Below are positions 1-9,074 of a stretch of 64,000 nt of DNA, piece by piece. How positions within the stretch are numbered: position 1 is the first letter of the stretch; each line of letters starts with the position of its first letter. The DNA comes from Stentor roeselii (taxonomy: Eukaryota; Ciliophora; Heterotrichea; Heterotrichida; Stentoridae): positions 114,194 to 178,193 of the forward strand of contig RSEH01000065.1 of assembly GCA_006503475.1 (NCBI GenBank), read 5' to 3'. Both the position numbers and the translations under genes were made by a program. Under the pieces are notes generated by a model. The model did no database searches, was not told where the DNA came from, and saw only the letters and a list, made by a program, of their open reading frames with translations.

Positions 1-697
1 TCTTTACCCCCGATCTATAATTAAAAATAGTCAAGCAATGAAGCAAACTTTCTTTCAAATCATCACTCAAAATATCAAACAAGGCAATCGAGTTAATGAA
101 AGATTTATTTTCCTGATAATTCTTAACATTCAAGTCCTGCAAAATGCTTCTAAAAGCAGTTCTATCCAAAGTCCAAAAAGAACTATTAATGATCGACTTA
201 ACAGTAGCACTTCTCGGAGTATCATGAATCAAAGCCAGTTCACCGAAGCTGTCTCCAGGTTTCAAACTATTAACTTTAACTTCATTAACAATCACATCAA
301 CCCTTCCAGTTGAAATAATAAAAAATGCGCTTCCTTTCGACCCTTGATTAAAAATGACTTCATTTGAATGAACTGCAAAAAGCCTCATCTTGTCAATGAT
401 CAAAAATTTCTGATTTTCTGTCATTGTTGAGAAAATGAAGTGCTTTTGAAGGCAGAGGTTTATTAGTTTTATATCTGATGAAGATTTCACCTTCTCTATT
501 TCAATTGCGCCTGGAAGGTCCCCTGATTCTACTGGACGGATTCGGTGGTCTACTACTGCTCGCTTTTGTTTTAGGTTTTTACGGTTTTGAGATGATATGT
601 CTTGAAATGGTTTTTCTTCTGGCTTTGATTGAAGTTTACTTGGTTTTCCAGATATCGGGTGCTCTAGACCTGATTTTTTACTTAAGCAGCCTCCCAT
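1..697 (-). CDS. cGMP-dependent protein kinase, N-terminal part (runs off window)
   Basis: Starts at the ATG at 695-697 and stays open to the window edge, giving 232 residues. The N-terminus MGGCLSKK fits myristoylation at Gly2 and palmitoylation at Cys4, as in alveolate PKGs. A cyclic-nucleotide-binding domain spans about residues 85-190. Its phosphate-binding cassette is seen near residues 149-166 (GDSFGELAL then PRSATV). Ser163 occupies the position that is Thr in cGMP-selective sites and Ala in PKA, which favours cGMP. A second domain begins near residue 195 and is cut by the edge, so no kinase domain is visible. A PKA regulatory subunit is the main alternative, but the acylated N-terminus and the Ser argue for PKG. 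Confidence 0.8.
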   Translation of the reverse strand, partial: MGGCLSKKSGLEHPISGKPSKLQSKPEEKPFQDISSQNRKNLKQKRAVVDHRIRPVESGDLPGAIEIEKVKSSSDIKLINLCLQKHFIFSTMTENQKFLIIDKMRLFAVHSNEVIFNQGSKGSAFFIISTGRVDVIVNEVKVNSLKPGDSFGELALIHDTPRSATVKSIINSSFWTLDRTAFRSILQDLNVKNYQENKSFINSIALFDILSDDLKESLLHCLTIFNYRSGVK

Positions 698-1012
698 TTT
701 TGTAACGAGTTTCATAAAGTGGGTTTAGTGAGGTTGGGAAAAAATTAGTAATGGAATGTTTTAGTTGGTTTGTTAAATAATATTAGTTTGATTCTTTTTT
801 TCACTATAATGTATTAATTCGAGGTAATGATTTAAAGCATTTTCGTGAAAAATTGAATTTCTGTAACATATCTACTTGTAAAATATTAGGTTTCTTCTTT
901 ATTTAGAATACCAAAAGGAAACTCTAAAGGTGTTAAGTAATATTCAAAATTTAGATGGGATATAATTTAACCTAATCAAACCCTTCATAAGTACAAATCC
1001 AAATACATAAAA
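698..1012. promoter_or_regulatory. Divergent intergenic region
   Basis: AT-rich spacer between two divergent genes. The part next to the minus-strand gene is G/T-rich on the plus strand, and the part next to the plus-strand gene is A/C-rich. Each gene therefore sees a G-poor, C-containing upstream flank on its own coding strand. I see no RNA gene or repeat. Confidence 0.4.
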
Positions 1013-1267
1013 ATGCTAATTCAAAGCAGAAACAGGTCAAGTCTAAACAAAACTCAAAGAATCATCTCAAGAACCCGAACAGTAAGCGCCGCATCTCGAG
1101 CCCAAGGGCGTCTTCACCTATTCAACAAGCAGCTTCCAAAATTTGCCCAAGTAAACATGAACGACATCAAAGAAATCTACTCAAAGCAAGAACTCGAGGT
1201 GACAATAAGCGTTCCATTAGTGTCTCACAAGTCGAAAAGATTAAGTGGAAGTAATAAACCTAACTAA
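1013..1267 (+). CDS. Small basic hypothetical protein
   Basis: 84 residues, rich in Arg, Lys and Ser, with no recognised domain, signal peptide or membrane segment. Support: ATG after an A-rich leader, an upstream A/C-rich flank like that of other genes here, and codon use matching neighbours. It ends in TAA at 1265-1267, and the convergent neighbour's TAG (minus strand) occupies 1264-1266, so the two stop codons overlap. The same arrangement recurs between certain genes in this window, which makes this short frame more believable. Function unknown. Confidence 0.55.
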   Translation: MLIQSRNRSSLNKTQRIISRTRTVSAASRAQGRLHLFNKQLPKFAQVNMNDIKEIYSKQELEVTISVPLVSHKSKRLSGSNKPN

Positions 1268-3195
1268 AGTTCTTGTCGTTCAATACGACTACAGCTCTTA
1301 TCCTCAAATACTAAAGTACTTGTGTTAAAATCATTGAAATCGACGTCACGTTTAAGAACTTTAAAGACAAAATCGCCGATATTGAAAAGATTTTCCTTCG
1401 CATCAAAAAAAGCAAGTTTTTTCCTTTCTGAGTCGAGAGCAATCACGACAGGCTTTTCATTCTCAATTCCAAGAGACTGAAAAAATTCTTCATGGCAGGT
1501 CTGGTTAAAACTAAAAACTTTCGCATAAAAGTTCCTCTTCGCAATGACTGCTTGGACCATCTTCACATTATCAATCATTTTCAAGTCATCAGGACTTTTT
1601 GCGATTTTTCTCGACTGTTTAAAAGTTACTGAAAAAGTCTCTGGAAATAAAAAACATAAGTGAGAACTGGTCAAACATGACTTGGAAAGTGCTGAAAAAG
1701 TCTTTATTTCTTTCACAGGGTCCAAGTCTTCTAAGTCGTCAAGTTGATGAAAAGTTTGGTTTAAAGGAACCAGCAATTTTTCTAAAGCGATTTTTTCGAC
1801 GAAGTAATAAAGTGACGTAAAATCATTCAACTTTCCTTGAAACTCTAAAATTCGAAGACCACTCTTTTTTTTCACAAAAGCGAAAAAACTTGGGTATCTG
1901 TCGATGTCGAATTTTTTTAAAACCTGGTCTTTTGAAAGGTTTGTGAAACCGATTTTTATGAAGTGCTGGAAAATGGGGACTTTTCCTAAGGCTTTTATTT
2001 GGATTGGTACTTTGTTTTGACTGACTAGGAAAAAGCCTACCTTTGACTGGGTGTCGAGGGTGTTGATGAATGAGGTGATTGAGCTGTCGTGAAGAACGGA
2101 GACTTCTGATTTTAATGCTAAAGAAAGTTCTTTTTCTAGGTCCTGAAGATTTTCACTTGTTAAAATCATTCCTCGTGTTTTTTTCGAAGGAAGAAGTTTA
2201 ATAAAAGGCAGTTTCTGGTTCCCCAAGTCGATCAAAGAGCTATCTTCTGACCTAAGATCATAAAACTTAACGACTCCTTTATACTCCTTCAAAACTTCCT
2301 CCCAAATAGGACTAGGTCTATCTTTATGCACATGAATCACTGAAAATTCCTCATTTTTCCCAACAACTTCTGAAAAATTCACCGAACTTACAGGAATCAC
2401 TGGAAATTCCGGTAAAAAAGCCAGCTGATCAGGGTCAAAAAACTCATTCAAGAACCTTCTAGGCCTAAGCTTTTGTTTTTCCGCAGCCGCAAAAGGACTT
2501 AAAAATTTTACCAGGTCTTCAAAAATAAAAACTCCTTCAAACCAGGTGTTTTTTTCATTCTCCACAACTAAAATGCTAGGAAATCGATAAACTTGAAACT
2601 TGTCTAAAATTTCAGTCTGGTTGATAAAAACGACTCCGAATTCGAGTCTTCCTCTGAATTTTGATGAAAGGGCTTTGAGGTCGTTGTCGATCTCCTCGTC
2701 TCGAAGGAAAATAAAGACTTTTCTCATTGGGAGAGATAAAAACTCTTCGATGTAGTCCTTTCCGACGAAGTCTCCGAGGTATGGAACGTTTTCTGTGATA
2801 AATTTGTTTAGGTGGAATGGGTGAAAGTCTTCTGTGAAGATCTTTTCTGATATTAAGGGGCTTCCTGTCAAAGGACTTATCCCTCGAGGGATGAAGGACT
2901 GGACTGCTGGAAGGTTTTCTTTCATGTCGACTGTGCAGAATTCTGGATCGTTTTCGCAGCTTATTGCGAAGATTTTTATTAGATGATTCAGTCTTGGAAG
3001 GAGGGGAAGGAGGGATTCTCCGAGAAATATTGACTTGTAGTTTAGAAGGTCGTAGATTATCACGATTGTCTGGTAGTCAGGCCGCTCAATGTAGAAGTTG
3101 ATTTCGCTTGATTTTATCTGAGATACGTACTTTGGGTCGAAATAACTGTCGATTGAAAGGACTGATTTGATTATCAAAAAGAAAAGAGCTCTCAT
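1264..3195 (-). CDS. PDI-like secretory-pathway protein with thioredoxin-type folds
   Basis: 643 residues starting with a hydrophobic signal peptide (MRALFFLIIKSVLS). Several segments have the thioredoxin-fold pattern in which a strand and cis-Pro loop precede a hydrophobic strand, for example FQVYRFPSILVV near residue 205 and FDIDRYPSFFAF near 440. This resembles tandem thioredoxin domains of protein disulfide isomerases. I see no CXXC active site, so a chaperone or structural role in the ER lumen is more likely than disulfide exchange. There is no KDEL-type tail. The 3' end overlaps the convergent small gene by four bases. Family assignment is by fold pattern only. Confidence 0.55.
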   Translation of the reverse strand: MRALFFLIIKSVLSIDSYFDPKYVSQIKSSEINFYIERPDYQTIVIIYDLLNYKSIFLGESLLPLLPRLNHLIKIFAISCENDPEFCTVDMKENLPAVQSFIPRGISPLTGSPLISEKIFTEDFHPFHLNKFITENVPYLGDFVGKDYIEEFLSLPMRKVFIFLRDEEIDNDLKALSSKFRGRLEFGVVFINQTEILDKFQVYRFPSILVVENEKNTWFEGVFIFEDLVKFLSPFAAAEKQKLRPRRFLNEFFDPDQLAFLPEFPVIPVSSVNFSEVVGKNEEFSVIHVHKDRPSPIWEEVLKEYKGVVKFYDLRSEDSSLIDLGNQKLPFIKLLPSKKTRGMILTSENLQDLEKELSLALKSEVSVLHDSSITSFINTLDTQSKVGFFLVSQNKVPIQIKALGKVPIFQHFIKIGFTNLSKDQVLKKFDIDRYPSFFAFVKKKSGLRILEFQGKLNDFTSLYYFVEKIALEKLLVPLNQTFHQLDDLEDLDPVKEIKTFSALSKSCLTSSHLCFLFPETFSVTFKQSRKIAKSPDDLKMIDNVKMVQAVIAKRNFYAKVFSFNQTCHEEFFQSLGIENEKPVVIALDSERKKLAFFDAKENLFNIGDFVFKVLKRDVDFNDFNTSTLVFEDKSCSRIERQEL

Positions 3196-3541
3196 TTTTG
3201 ATTAAATTTAGTCAAGATCATGAGTATTTAGTGTTGATTAGACTTTGTTTTTAGAATAATTAATTATCAATTTATAGTTTTACAAGGAAAATCATACTTT
3301 TATGAGAAGTTGATTCTTAATGTCTTTGATTTTTATAGCCTTGTGCTTTTTCTCTTAAAAATTTTCTACAAGAATGATAATTGCTAAGTCTTCAAATTAA
3401 TAAGATCTAACAATAAAATAACCAATTCCCAACTGATAAATTCAAGAATCCCTGACAACCCCAAATTTTTCTTATCACATTAAAAACCCTTTCCCTTTAA
3501 ACCTCTAATAATCCCTGTAGAGATAATGACATAAATAAAAC
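3196..3541. promoter_or_regulatory. Divergent intergenic region
   Basis: Spacer between the PDI-like gene and CLN3. The half near 3380-3540 is C/A-rich and G-poor on the plus strand, the composition seen upstream of plus-strand genes throughout the window. No RNA gene or repeat is recognised. Confidence 0.35.
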
Positions 3542-4753
3542 ATGGAAGGATTTTTCAAGTTCTTCATCGTTTTATTCCTAGTAGGTCTAATAAACAACTT
3601 CAGCTACGTGCTAATCTCTGTAGGAGCTCAAGCCCTCTCAGCTCAATTCGGCGAGAAAGACCTGATGCCTCTTTTTACATTTATGTTAGTATCCTTCAAC
3701 ATTCCGATGCTGATACTGAACTTCAGGTACCTTGCAGGTGTGAATAGTTTGATTCGAATAGTATCAGTTTGCATAATCACCTTGTTAGCTTTCATAGCAA
3801 TGGCCGCTTGCACATCAATCTCGGGAAGCTGGGGCTTCCCAGTGGCCCTTCTAGCGTCACTCGTGATGGGCATGGCTCAAAGCATCGGAGAATGCGTAAA
3901 TCTCGGCTTCCTAAAAGCCTTCCCTTCCGACTACATCGTAGGCTTCACATCAGGGACAGGCTTTGCAGGAATTGCAGGTTCAGGTGCATGGCTGATTTGT
4001 AATGCAATCGGCCTTCACGGTTACCAAGTCTTTTTATTATTTTCTCCTCTGATCATCGTTTACTTCTTCAGCTTTCTCTGGGTTTACAGAAGAGGGAAGA
4101 ATTTTGTGAATGTCCAAAAGTACTCAATGGTTGAAGGGCCTATTTTAAATGAGGAGTCTTATTCAAAGTCACTTGAATTAATGAAGGAAGAAGAGAAAAA
4201 AGAAGATATTTCGAATACAGGAAATTCTGCTTTTTCAATGGAACTTTTGAAGAAGGTCTGGAAAAAAATGTGGTTTTGGGGAATGAACTTGTGCGCTGTT
4301 TATTTTTTAGAATATTGCATCATTACTGGCTTCGCTGATCGCGCCACGCTTAAGTACTCGGATCATAGTTCGTTCGTTAAGGAAAATGCTTTTGTTATTA
4401 TTCAGTTTTGTTATCAGTTTGGAGTTTGGATGAGTCGATCTAGTTTAAAGGTTTTTAAGGTTCAAAGAGTTTGGATTGTCACTGTTTTGCAACTTATTAA
4501 TTGGGTCGTTTGGTGGTTTGAGGCTGAATTTTTGTTTTTGAGTGAGTGGGGAGAGTTTGTGTTGACTGTTTGGGTTGGGTTGATGGGAGGACTTGCTTAT
4601 GTTAATACTGGGTACCTTATATTAAATTCTGATGATATACCTAAAGAACACAAGGAAGCTTCTATGAATGTAGTCCTAGCTTTGAATAATCTTGGGGTTC
4701 TTGCAAGCACTATCTTTTGTCTGATTTTAGATAATTTTATAATGAAAGTTTAA
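3542..4753 (+). CDS. CLN3: CLN3/battenin family membrane protein
   Basis: 403 residues with about ten to eleven hydrophobic segments, close to the family's usual length. The N-terminal GLINNFSYVLISVGAQ block matches the battenin NNFSYV signature. The C-terminal half carries YQFGVWMSRSSLK, where human CLN3 has YQAGVFASRSSLR, and GLMGGLAYVNTGY, where human CLN3 has GLLGGAAYVNT. CLN3 proteins sit in lysosomal or vacuolar membranes and have been linked to glycerophosphodiester export and pH balance. An acidic/Lys-rich cytosolic loop lies near residues 195-235. The frame is single and ends in TAA. Confidence 0.93.
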   Translation: MEGFFKFFIVLFLVGLINNFSYVLISVGAQALSAQFGEKDLMPLFTFMLVSFNIPMLILNFRYLAGVNSLIRIVSVCIITLLAFIAMAACTSISGSWGFPVALLASLVMGMAQSIGECVNLGFLKAFPSDYIVGFTSGTGFAGIAGSGAWLICNAIGLHGYQVFLLFSPLIIVYFFSFLWVYRRGKNFVNVQKYSMVEGPILNEESYSKSLELMKEEEKKEDISNTGNSAFSMELLKKVWKKMWFWGMNLCAVYFLEYCIITGFADRATLKYSDHSSFVKENAFVIIQFCYQFGVWMSRSSLKVFKVQRVWIVTVLQLINWVVWWFEAEFLFLSEWGEFVLTVWVGLMGGLAYVNTGYLILNSDDIPKEHKEASMNVVLALNNLGVLASTIFCLILDNFIMKV

Positions 4754-4868
4754 GTAATGAGCTTTAATTTTTTATTTAATAAAGACCTTGATCTATAAAA
4801 AACCTTCATAATCTCTAATTTTAATTTTCTTATCATCCCATTTACCCTCATCTGAAAGCTTACTTAAC

Positions 4869-7207
4869 CTATTCAGTTTTTCCCTTGCCCAAATATACAT
4901 TCCTTGCATATCTCCGAACATGTCTCCACTTAATAAGATTACGATACTTTTCAGGGTTATCATAAATATAAGCCGCTTTCAAAATAGCTCTCTCCTTCTC
5001 CTCAGGACTAAGCCAAACTCTAACCTCACTATCAGTTTGCGGTAACTCCGAAGAAACAGTAGCCCTTCTATCAATCCACTTATGCACAGGCTGTGTAATA
5101 ACCGGTTCCGGGTTGCCTTCAAGTTTATTTTTTCTCTGCAAGTTCATAAAAGCATTAGGATAATTCAAGAACTTATCCAAAAACGCATTAATAGGAGTGA
5201 GTTGATATCGAATGAACCCAATATCAGTTCCTTTTCCATAGCTTTCAAAGATAATCTTCCCTGAATGCGGGTCAATAAATTCAGGGTAAAAAATTCCAGG
5301 GTCGCTTCTCTTTCCAGCGAGTGGATCATAAATATCAGCATCCCAATCGGCCATATTTTTCGCATCATAATAACTACTGTAAATGTTCCTATCCAAGTTC
5401 TCATCCATTCCTTTCGTGTGGATTCCTTTCGTCAAGGTCCAGACACGAAAAGCGATTTTTTCGCTGAGAGTCATTTTTTTGATGGCTTGTTTATAATATT
5501 TTTCGAAGAACTTGCTGTGAATTTTCAAACAGTAAAGGTAAGAATTGTGCTTTTGTGGGTATAAAAGACCTAGTTCAATAAATACACGGATTATTGACTT
5601 TTGCTTGATTTCTTCACCGATCGGACCCATGACCATGATGACAGGTGATTTGAAAAAATTACTTAAAACGTCAAGAATTGCAAAGTTCAAAGTACCGTTG
5701 TTGAGAAGGTACTCGACTTCAGGTCTGTCGTACATCGAGTTGATCTTATAACAGAACTTTTGGTATTCCTTGTCCCATTCAGGGCCGTTACAGTCAAGCA
5801 ACTTGTAAAAGTCTGGGTTTTTATCTTGAATATGGATCAAGTTGTCTGTGAACACTCTCCAATAATGAAGATTTTTTCCGATATTTCTAGAAATCAACTG
5901 GATATGGTCTTTATTATAGATGTGACTGAAAAGGTCTTCCATTTCTTTCAGACTTTCAGCTCCTTCCCACTCTAAGGTAGGAAAAGCAGTTTCTAGTAGA
6001 TTTAAGTCATCATAAATCTGAGTGTTGAAGTAAAAACTTCCACCTTCCAAGATGATTGGCATGTGATTCCTCCAAGCGAAGTCATTCTATTTACTTTTAC
6101 GAATTGTCTCAATGCAAGAGCTTCTAACCAACTCACAGGCCTGTCTTCGTTTGTTTCGATTTCTAATAATTTTCCAGCTTTTTCTGCATAAAGGTTACCT
6201 AAGACTAGTAACAGATGAGGATATTCCAAGTCTTTTATGTTTAACTCGTGAAAACCTGATATCAAGTCGAGAAGGTCAAGTAAAAACCAGGTTGTTTTTA
6301 AACCGCTACGGAAAATACCGACGAAATTCTCCTTTGGGCAACTTGAGGCTTCCTCGTTTCGGTAGAAAGTTAAACATAGGTCTAGTGCTGCTTGAACCAT
6401 TGCTTTTGATGAACTTTGAGGGTCTTGGGAATTTACTTTGACTCGATCTTTTGAGATTATTTTTAGAATTTCTTTTAAGGAATCTACGATTGGGGTTGAT
6501 TGAGGTAGTCGATCTTCAAATTCAGCTAAAAACTTAGCCAACTCTTTTTTCTGATCATTTCCCAATCTTAAAAACTCATCACTCTTAATATTCCTCCTCA
6601 ATATTTCATTTAACTTTACATCCAAGTAAAGCCTTTCATGATTCGCAACGAGTAGATCAACAATCATTTCCCATCGAGTCATATACACCGATGCGAATTT
6701 AACATCAGCATGTTTAACCAAGAACTTCACGATTTTAGCTTCAAAAAGGTCTAAAAATGATTCAAAGTTCAAAGAGTTGACCTCGCCAAGGTCAACATGT
6801 ATTAAAAATGTTCCACTTTTGACATTGGCGAATTTTTCAAGGTTTGACTTAAGAAACCAACTTTTTCCTGAAGATTCAGGACCAGTGATGAACATCAAGT
6901 TGTTTATGTTACGATTCGTGCTTGACTCTTCTCTGAATGAAAACATGAACTTGGTTATCTCACGGTTATAACGAGCGTTTGAGTAGAATGGCCAGGAATA
7001 TGATGTTACTGGCTTGAATGGCTCTTCTTCGAATGGCCGGACCCAAGAGGAACGGAAAAAAGTCATGATGTATCTGTCGTAGTTTATGAAAGTGTGTTTT
7101 GTCCATCTTCTGACTCGGTCTGATTTTTTGAACTTATCCCAGGCAGGATGCTTTAGACTGAATCTTGCCCATTGACGCTTTGCTGCGTTAATCCAGGCAG
7201 TCAACAT
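4869..7207 (-). CDS. P-loop ATPase (prokaryotic-type/AAA-like ATPase domain protein)
   Basis: Two exons (7207-6101 and 6086-4869) joined by a 14-nt intron give 774 residues. A Walker A motif GPESSGKSW lies near residue 108, followed by a hydrophobic strand ending in HVDLGEV. This is the layout of the ATPase-domain family often found in archaea and in protist organelles. Basic residues at the N-terminus (RRWTKHTF region) could act as a mitochondrial presequence. The second exon (LLETAFPTLEWEG onward) has no domain I recognise. Without splicing, the upstream frame runs on briefly and stops, and the downstream frame would begin at an internal Met. Joining restores AWRNHMPIILEG in frame. Confidence 0.72.
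6087..6100 (-). other. 14-nt intron
   Basis: Minus strand reads GTAAAAGTAAATAG. Only removal of a number of bases equal to 2 modulo 3 joins the two frames. GT, AG and the A five bases before the last G are all present. Confidence 0.75.
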
Positions 7208-8361
7208 TAATTTGAGTAAATTGGTTAAATAAGCTAAAGATATTAGATTTGAGATTTTGTTTCTTAGTTTTTGAGTTATCTTAGCCTAATCTAATAATTA
7301 CAGCATTTCGATGAACAAGTATGATAAGCCTATCTTTTATAATTTTAGCTAAAAATCCAGCAGTTTATGCTAATTGTGATTCAAATGGTATTAAAATGAA
7401 TATAAAAAATCGAGTTTTTTACTTTAATAGCAAAATTTGTTTGAATGTTCAGTTAATGCTATAATAAGATAAATAAAGTTCAATTAAATCATTCTCTAAA
7501 TCTTGATTAATTCATATTTCAGTGATCTTCAATTAACTCAAGAGACATCAATTTAACTGATTGATCAATTAAGTATATGAATAAAACTAGTTTATACAAA
7601 GCACTTTTGATTTTCCTGAAAGATAAGTTCCATTACCAAATAAAGCTAAAATTGGCAAAGATAGTAATCTAGAATTTTTTGATATACTATTAATAGAAGA
7701 TTAGATTTTGAGAACTTTAATGTTTGTAAAATTCTAAATTTGTAGAAAAGAAATATTTTTTATTTACATTCAATAATTATTTACACATAAATGTGAGCCG
7801 AATAAGGTTTATTGAAAAACTTGAGTTGAATGCGCAAGTATTTGAAGAATTATAATAAATATCTTGAATGTAAACTGGCCAAAGTATCGGTAATGTTTAT
7901 AGGAGTAGAAAAAATCAAGAACGATAAGCTTAAATTTTCGTGTTGGATATTAAAAGTCAAATTTATAATTTTTATAGCTAATCTAACTCGGGAATTTCCC
8001 TCTAATAGTAGACTTGATGATCATTCAAAATTCATAAATTTTTGAAAGGTTTATATAACTTTTAGTTTGTATTTAAAATATTATAACTTATTGATATTGA
8101 ATCTTAATAAACAAAATCTCATAGATAATTATACCATTTTATAGAAATTAATTCTAAAACCTCATATCACAAGAATTCTTATCAATTATATTACTTTAAT
8201 ATCCAGCAATCACTATGATAAGTTAATGATTTAAACAATTTATCCTTCACTACCAAATCTCCATAAAAAAAATAAAAACTTCTCTTAAATTCTCTTCACC
8301 ATCATTAAAACCCAGAGTAATCTAAATCCATTCTCTATGACAGTAAAGACACTTAAAAATC
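7208..8361. other. Long AT-rich intergenic region
   Basis: The largest gene-free stretch of the window, 1.15 kb. It is very AT-rich, with short open frames only (the longest, 7830-8045, has no homology I recognise and unlike composition). I see no tRNA T-loop, no tandem repeat and no snRNA signature. The right end (8240-8361) is C/A-rich and G-poor on the plus strand. An unrecognised non-coding RNA or a regulatory block remains possible. Confidence 0.4.
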
Positions 8362-9000
8362 CTAACTACTTCCCGAGTCCTTAATACCTTTCCAAGCATT
8401 CGAGGTACTATAAAAGCTATCATCCTCATCCTCCTCAATCAAAACTTCCATATTAGGTCTATACTTGCCAAAAATCCTCAATTCATTATTTTTCTTCAAT
8501 CCATTACTACCAGGTTTGTGAATCAAGTTGACAGCGATAACATTCGTTTGTTTCTGATGCTTAAAGACAAGTACAAGTCTAGCCAAAAAAACAATATTTC
8601 TGATGACAAGTAAAACATCGATGGTCGTATTTTCAAAGTTCTTCAACAACCTGTTTTGAAGAGATAAGACTATTCCAACAATGCACAAAAGCGTGACAAG
8701 AACGTCAAAAAAATTACTCAACGAGCAGCAGGATGATGGACCTTGCAAGTAAATCCTTATTGATATCTCTGTAACGATGATAATACAAATCAAGATCTCT
8801 AATACTACCAAAGCACTGTGAGCTGATTGGATAATACCTGAAACGTTTGCCTGGATCAGAAAGTTTAGGACTATACTTGCAATGCAGAGAAGAATTAGGG
8901 ATAAGTACATCATCTGCATGATTCTGGAGAAGTATATTCGACTTAAGATGATTCTGCATTTTGAGGATTGCTTTCGACTAGGACTTTGAACTTCGAACAT
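8362..9000 (-). CDS. Voltage-sensor-domain membrane protein (four-TM, no pore)
   Basis: 212 residues with four hydrophobic segments near residues 28-50, 64-84, 95-115 and 125-147. The fourth resembles an S4 helix with spaced arginines (IRNIVFLARLVLVFK) and is followed by a basic stretch (KHQKQ). S2 contains an acidic residue (VTEISIRIY) and S3 an Asp (FFDVLV), as in voltage-sensor domains. There is no S5-pore-S6, so the protein resembles Hv1/TMEM266-type isolated sensors. The C-tail is acidic (EEDEDDS). It could conduct protons or only report voltage; the sequence does not decide. Expected at the plasma or ciliary membrane. Confidence 0.65.
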   Translation of the reverse strand: MFEVQSPSRKQSSKCRIILSRIYFSRIMQMMYLSLILLCIASIVLNFLIQANVSGIIQSAHSALVVLEILICIIIVTEISIRIYLQGPSSCCSLSNFFDVLVTLLCIVGIVLSLQNRLLKNFENTTIDVLLVIRNIVFLARLVLVFKHQKQTNVIAVNLIHKPGSNGLKKNNELRIFGKYRPNMEVLIEEDEDDSFYSTSNAWKGIKDSGSS

Positions 9001-9074
9001 TGCAATTCTTAAATATTAGAATGGGTTATTTTATTAAATCACCTATTTTTGTTTTCTCTTGATTGATTAGATGA

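Noticed and set aside
478-705. Plus-strand hydrophobic open frame
   Set aside because: Lies antisense to the acylated PKG N-terminus, which has clear family motifs.
7300-7420. Possible tRNA T-loop (GATTCAAATGG)
   Set aside because: No matching stems or acceptor arm could be found around it.
7830-8045. 71-residue open frame in the long gap
   Set aside because: AT-rich, no recognised motif, no upstream composition shift typical of genes here.
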